A program made the position numbers and the translations under genes. From contig OZ234498.1 of the NCBI GenBank assembly GCA_965153455.1, positions 17,608,001 through 17,672,000 on the forward strand: a stretch of DNA of 64,000 nucleotides. Reading direction: 5' to 3'. Origin of the DNA: Sphagnum compactum (Eukaryota > Bryophyta > Sphagnopsida > Sphagnales). Shown here in pieces: positions 60,247 to 64,000 of the stretch (position 1 is its first letter; every line of letters starts with the position of its first letter). The notes beneath the pieces are model-generated. The model was given only the letters and a program-made list of their open reading frames with translations, did no database searches and was not told where the DNA came from.

Positions 60247-61039
60247 CACATGGACTACTTTACGCTGGCCACTTCGCAGGCAAGGTAGTCACGCAGGCGG
60301 CAATTTCCATGTCTCCTCCCTCCCGTCGCGCATCCATCGCCGGCCGGCGTTGTTGCGACAACACACCCCTACGTTCCTACGTGCTGCCAAGTGTCGGCGG
60401 GCCCGGTGCCAACCGGCTACGCCGGTCGCGTTATTTAACCCTCTGGAGCAATAATTTTTACTGGATGTACGGACATCATCAAACCGTAGTTCGGCTTTTT
60501 GACTTTGAGGAAAGTAAGTAAGTAAATAAATAACTGTTAGTAAAATTTAGCATTCACCTACTTATTTATTATCTAAAGAAAAGGAGGGTGGAGGTTTAGC
60601 CTCTTTTTTCTTTTACTGGTGAAATTTCGCCAAAAATAGAAATAAAATCGAAAAAAATCAACCGGAGGGTTTCGATCGCCAGAATAGGTTTCAAAAAAAA
60701 GGAAGAAGTTGTTAAAATCCGAGATTTCTATGAATTGGTTTTCAGTTTGTAAGCTATAAATAAATAAATTTAGCAGGTTGATTAAAAAAATTATACGTCA
60801 TATCTGGTTTATAGCCAAATTTGACTAAATCTTCCATTTTTTTATCGCCATTTTCTCACATGTTCTTATGGATGATCGCCATTTTTATCTACATAAACTA
60901 ATTCCTGGGTTTTTCAAGTACCGGGTCCCAAGTAGTAAGTACTATGGGGCGTTGGATTTGATGCCGGATACTGATACTGAAAAAGGTTCAAGACCTCGGT
61001 TCCGGGCAGACCGAAAAACAATTTGATAGGAAGGGACAA

Positions 61040-62400
61040 AGCCTGGCAGCGTCACGCTGTGCTCCGCATCACGCACGCACCTCGCTCGCTCTTCTTCGTC
61101 TTCTTCTTCTTCTCACGCACACACGGATTTCAGTTTTGCGCTTTGCAAGTGCAGGATCAGGATCACGTAGCTCCTTGCTGCTGCTGCTGCTGCTGCTGCT
61201 TTTCATCTCTTGTTGTTTCTTCTTTGTAAGGCTCTCGATCGGACATCTGTGGGAGATTTGAAGGATCCAGCTTGATTCAGCTCACCGCAGCGTGGCTTTT
61301 TTTTTTCTGGCGCATCATCTCGACTTTCATATACTACTTCTTCCTTGTTGCAGCTGGGCGTGACTGATCGAGTCCTCTAGCTTCTTCGCGGAGGCAAGGT
61401 GATATTCGCTGCGTAATTTCTGGTGCTTCCTTTGAACTCTGGTTTTTGGTTCTTGTTTGGATTAAAAAAAAAAAATTTGGTTTTCTCTTGGGGGTGATCT
61501 GAATTTCCGTTCCTTTTCGAGTTCTGAATCTTTGTACGCTGTAAGTGAATTACTCGTGGTTGAGCTCTGCTCCTGCCGGTGGTGGTGGTGTTCCAGATTT
61601 GCCAAACTTTTTTTGTCTATTGGGTCTTCTTCAAATGCGTAGATTTTTTTCTAGTGAATTCTACCTCTGTTTTTTCTTTTCAGAGGGAGCTTCCCAAATT
61701 CCTTCAGACACGTGCACAATATTGTTCCCTGCACTTACACTCTTTTTTTTAGACGGAAATTCAGGGCGTCCGGCTGCTGCATAAGTCTTATTCTTCTTAT
61801 GTTTGTCTTTACCCTTTGTTGTTAGACGGATTTCCAGAGCTTCCGGCTGCTGGATACTTCCTTATCTTTTATCTTTGAAGGTTTGGTGACCAAAAAGATG
61901 GAGAGCAACTCTTCCTTACGATTTTGGGTTTTGTTCTCAAATTTCTTCTTCGCTGATGAGGGATCCATGCCAATCTGGTCAAGTCCTTGATGTCAATGCT
62001 CAGTGTAATCTGGTTAGCTTGCGTATTCCCACCCAGCTAGAAATTGGGTGAATATACCCTTCTGTGGAGTGGTACCAATTGGGTGAACTCTTGGGGTCGT
62101 CTTATGGATTCTATTGTGCACAAACGAACATGGATTACAATGGGAGAAAGTACGCTGTCAAATTACATACTTGTTGCAGAACAGCTTCTCATGCTGATCT
62201 TGATGAAAACTGTTTTGGGTGTGTCAGGAATTCATCGTGCAGCACACAGGATTCTTAAACCCTGTTTCAGCAACAGAGGCCGGCTGAGCAACTTGAATCA
62301 TATAACCACTTTTTTCTGCAGTTGTCACATTGGTCCCAGCGACATAACAGCAGTACACACACACACAACACACACTTGTGTGTCAAGTCTCAACATTACA
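61040..62400 (+). promoter_or_regulatory. Putative promoter and leader of the G6PDH gene
   Basis: A CT-rich, leader-like stretch at 61080-61230 has (CTT)n and (CTG)n runs. Another pyrimidine-rich part ends near 62321 in TTTTTTCTGCAG, a plausible 3' splice site of a leader intron. No upstream coding exon with a transit peptide is seen. Confidence 0.4.
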
Positions 62401-64000
62401 ATGAGTCCACCAACAACTGAAACAACAGTTCCACCATCAGCAGCAGCTCGTGAGCTTGCCTCTCCAGTCGTACCATTGGTAAGCCACCAATTCGATGATG
62501 CTTCACCACAAGCAAGAACTGTGGCTGGCGGTTGCCTCTCAGTCATTCTACTAGGTGCTTCTGGTGACCTCGCAAAGAAAAAGACGTTCCCTGCCATCTT
62601 CAACCTTTACAAGCAGGTATAATTCTCTAATTTCTCTGTGCCACATTGCTCTATCTATTGCAATACATATCTGACAATTGGTGATGATATTGTTAGCTAG
62701 TGCTTCAGATGGGGTTACTAAGTCTTAAGGTTTGATGATGGTTTGCTGCAGGGATTTTTGCCAAATGATCAATTGCAAATTTTTGGGTATGCTAGGTCAA
62801 AAATGACAGACACTGAACTGCGTAATAGGATTCGTGGGTATGTACTTAAACACTCTTTTTTAGAGTACCATTGTAAATTTCTCTGACAAATGTCATGCAT
62901 TGACCAGCGTGTAAATTCTCCTGCCAACCACATCACACAGGCACAAGCAAAGGTATGTTTGAGGTGTATGCTTTGACAGGACTTTTCTTTGATGATCCCA
63001 CAGGGAAAGAATGTTTGTTGCTGCGGCAAAATCTGATTGTGTTTCTCTTGCTGTCCTAGGTACTTGAAAACCGATCGAACAGATCCCATGGTGGATCCAG
63101 CAACAGTTGTGAACCAATTTCTCAATTTGGTAACCAATCAAACTTTCTTGACCAGGTGTTTTGGTATATGTCCGTTGCATGTTTTATGCTGCGATGGTGA
63201 TTTGAAACTCATTCACCTCAGCACCAATCAAGATCGAACTCAAAAACAAGCTGTAGGGCAAGCAACAGTAGGGTTCGTTGCAATCTGGTGCATTGGGTAG
63301 CCAGATGATTTAGAGAACTTTCTGAGAAGTCCATGCTTAGTAGATTCCTGGTAGTCTAGAACCTGATGCTTGACATATTCAATTCAACATGTTCTCTGGT
63401 GCTACCCAAGGTATACCAATCTGCTGGGAACCAGACTTATACCTTCATCTGGCTCAGCACCAACCTTTTAGAAGAATTTAGGTAGTCTGGTCTTGCCAAA
63501 TTTGTGTAGAGAGACATGGAGGACTCATGGATTCTATCTTGCTCATGGCAGGTCACATACATATCTGGGCCTTATGATGAAGAGAGTGGCTATATTAAGC
63601 TAAGTGAACAGATTGCAAGTCACGAAAATAGTAAGTGCGGGACAACATGCTCAACACGCAGGCTCTTCTACTTGGCACTTCCTCCATCAGTTTACCCTCT
63701 TGTGAGCAGAATGGTTCGGAAACATTGCATGAATCCTCGTATGACCTCTTTCTGTTTTCCTTCTTTCTGCTTTTGTTAAGTGGCTCCCCAAGTTGCACTC
63801 TGCAACTTGGGTTAGTCAACTTTGCACTATTTTTCTCTTTTCAATTCATGCCACAGTACAGAATTCAGAATTCAGATTTCAGATGGACATTGGTCTTGTC
63901 TGTGCTCACTGGGTTGCTTGCTGTTAAATCAGATTCTATGGTTTTTGGTGTTCATGTCACAGGAGGCTGGTCACGTGTCGTTGTGGAGAAACCTTTTGGA
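62401..64000 (+). CDS. G6PDH: Glucose-6-phosphate 1-dehydrogenase, cytosolic type (5' part)
   Basis: Catalyses the first step of the oxidative pentose phosphate pathway, glucose-6-phosphate plus NADP+ to 6-phosphogluconolactone plus NADPH. Exons seen: 62401-62616, 62752-62837, 63060-63129, 63552-63738, and 63963 to the window end. Junctions are GT-AG with phase kept; 199 residues are visible of about 510 usual. The NADP-binding motif [14 protein letters not shown] is at residues 52-65. [40 protein letters not shown] and [12 protein letters not shown] follow in family order. The active-site RIDHYLGK motif lies beyond the window. The N terminus is Ser/Thr/Pro-rich but short, with no clear transit peptide, as in cytosolic isoforms. 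ATG 62401 is chosen as it fits the family N terminus; the frame upstream runs through a probable intron. Confidence 0.92.

Noticed and set aside
62044-62400. N-terminal extension of G6PDH
   Set aside because: The frame crosses a probable 3' splice site at about 62321 and is not like a transit peptide; ATG 62401 fits the family.

Overview
The window is nuclear DNA of a land plant. Genes have GT–AG introns, plant-type protein families (AP2/ERF, MBR-type RING-H2, a DUF2232-like membrane protein) and telo-box-like AAACCCTA motifs in promoters. An Orai-type calcium-channel gene argues for a non-flowering plant, since Orai is thought to have been lost in flowering plants. A fern or other seedless plant is my best guess, but the species is not identified.

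Layout. 1-10.7 kb is an AT-rich repeat desert with no gene I can support. 10.7-13.4 kb holds a candidate MITE-like foldback element, a 66-71 bp minisatellite and a series of C-tract/hairpin repeats. 13.4-35 kb is a gene island with an AP2/ERF-like gene (+), a tRNA-His guanylyltransferase (THG1) gene (+, 7 exons), a ten-exon chloroplast-type membrane protein gene (-) and a two-exon Orai-like gene (-). 35.7-36.3 kb is a mitochondrial nad2 fragment inserted in the nucleus. 36.3-44.8 kb is AT-rich and repetitive. 44.8-51.9 kb carries an MBR1/MBR2-like RING-H2 ubiquitin ligase gene (+, 5 coding exons) behind a repeat-rich leader. 52-61 kb is again repeat-dominated. From 61 kb to the end lies the 5' part of a cytosolic-type glucose-6-phosphate dehydrogenase gene (+), cut by the window edge.

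The genes are unrelated housekeeping, regulatory and signalling genes; nothing suggests an operon or cluster. Exon structures were rebuilt by hand from conserved protein sequence plus splice sites, and reading phase is kept across every junction. The most interesting points are the Orai-like protein with Gln in place of the selectivity-filter Glu, the single-domain THG1, the intron-free nad2 insertion, a ~235 bp segment shared by the 29.1 kb and 51.7 kb regions, and hairpins near 12.4 kb whose stems change on both sides.
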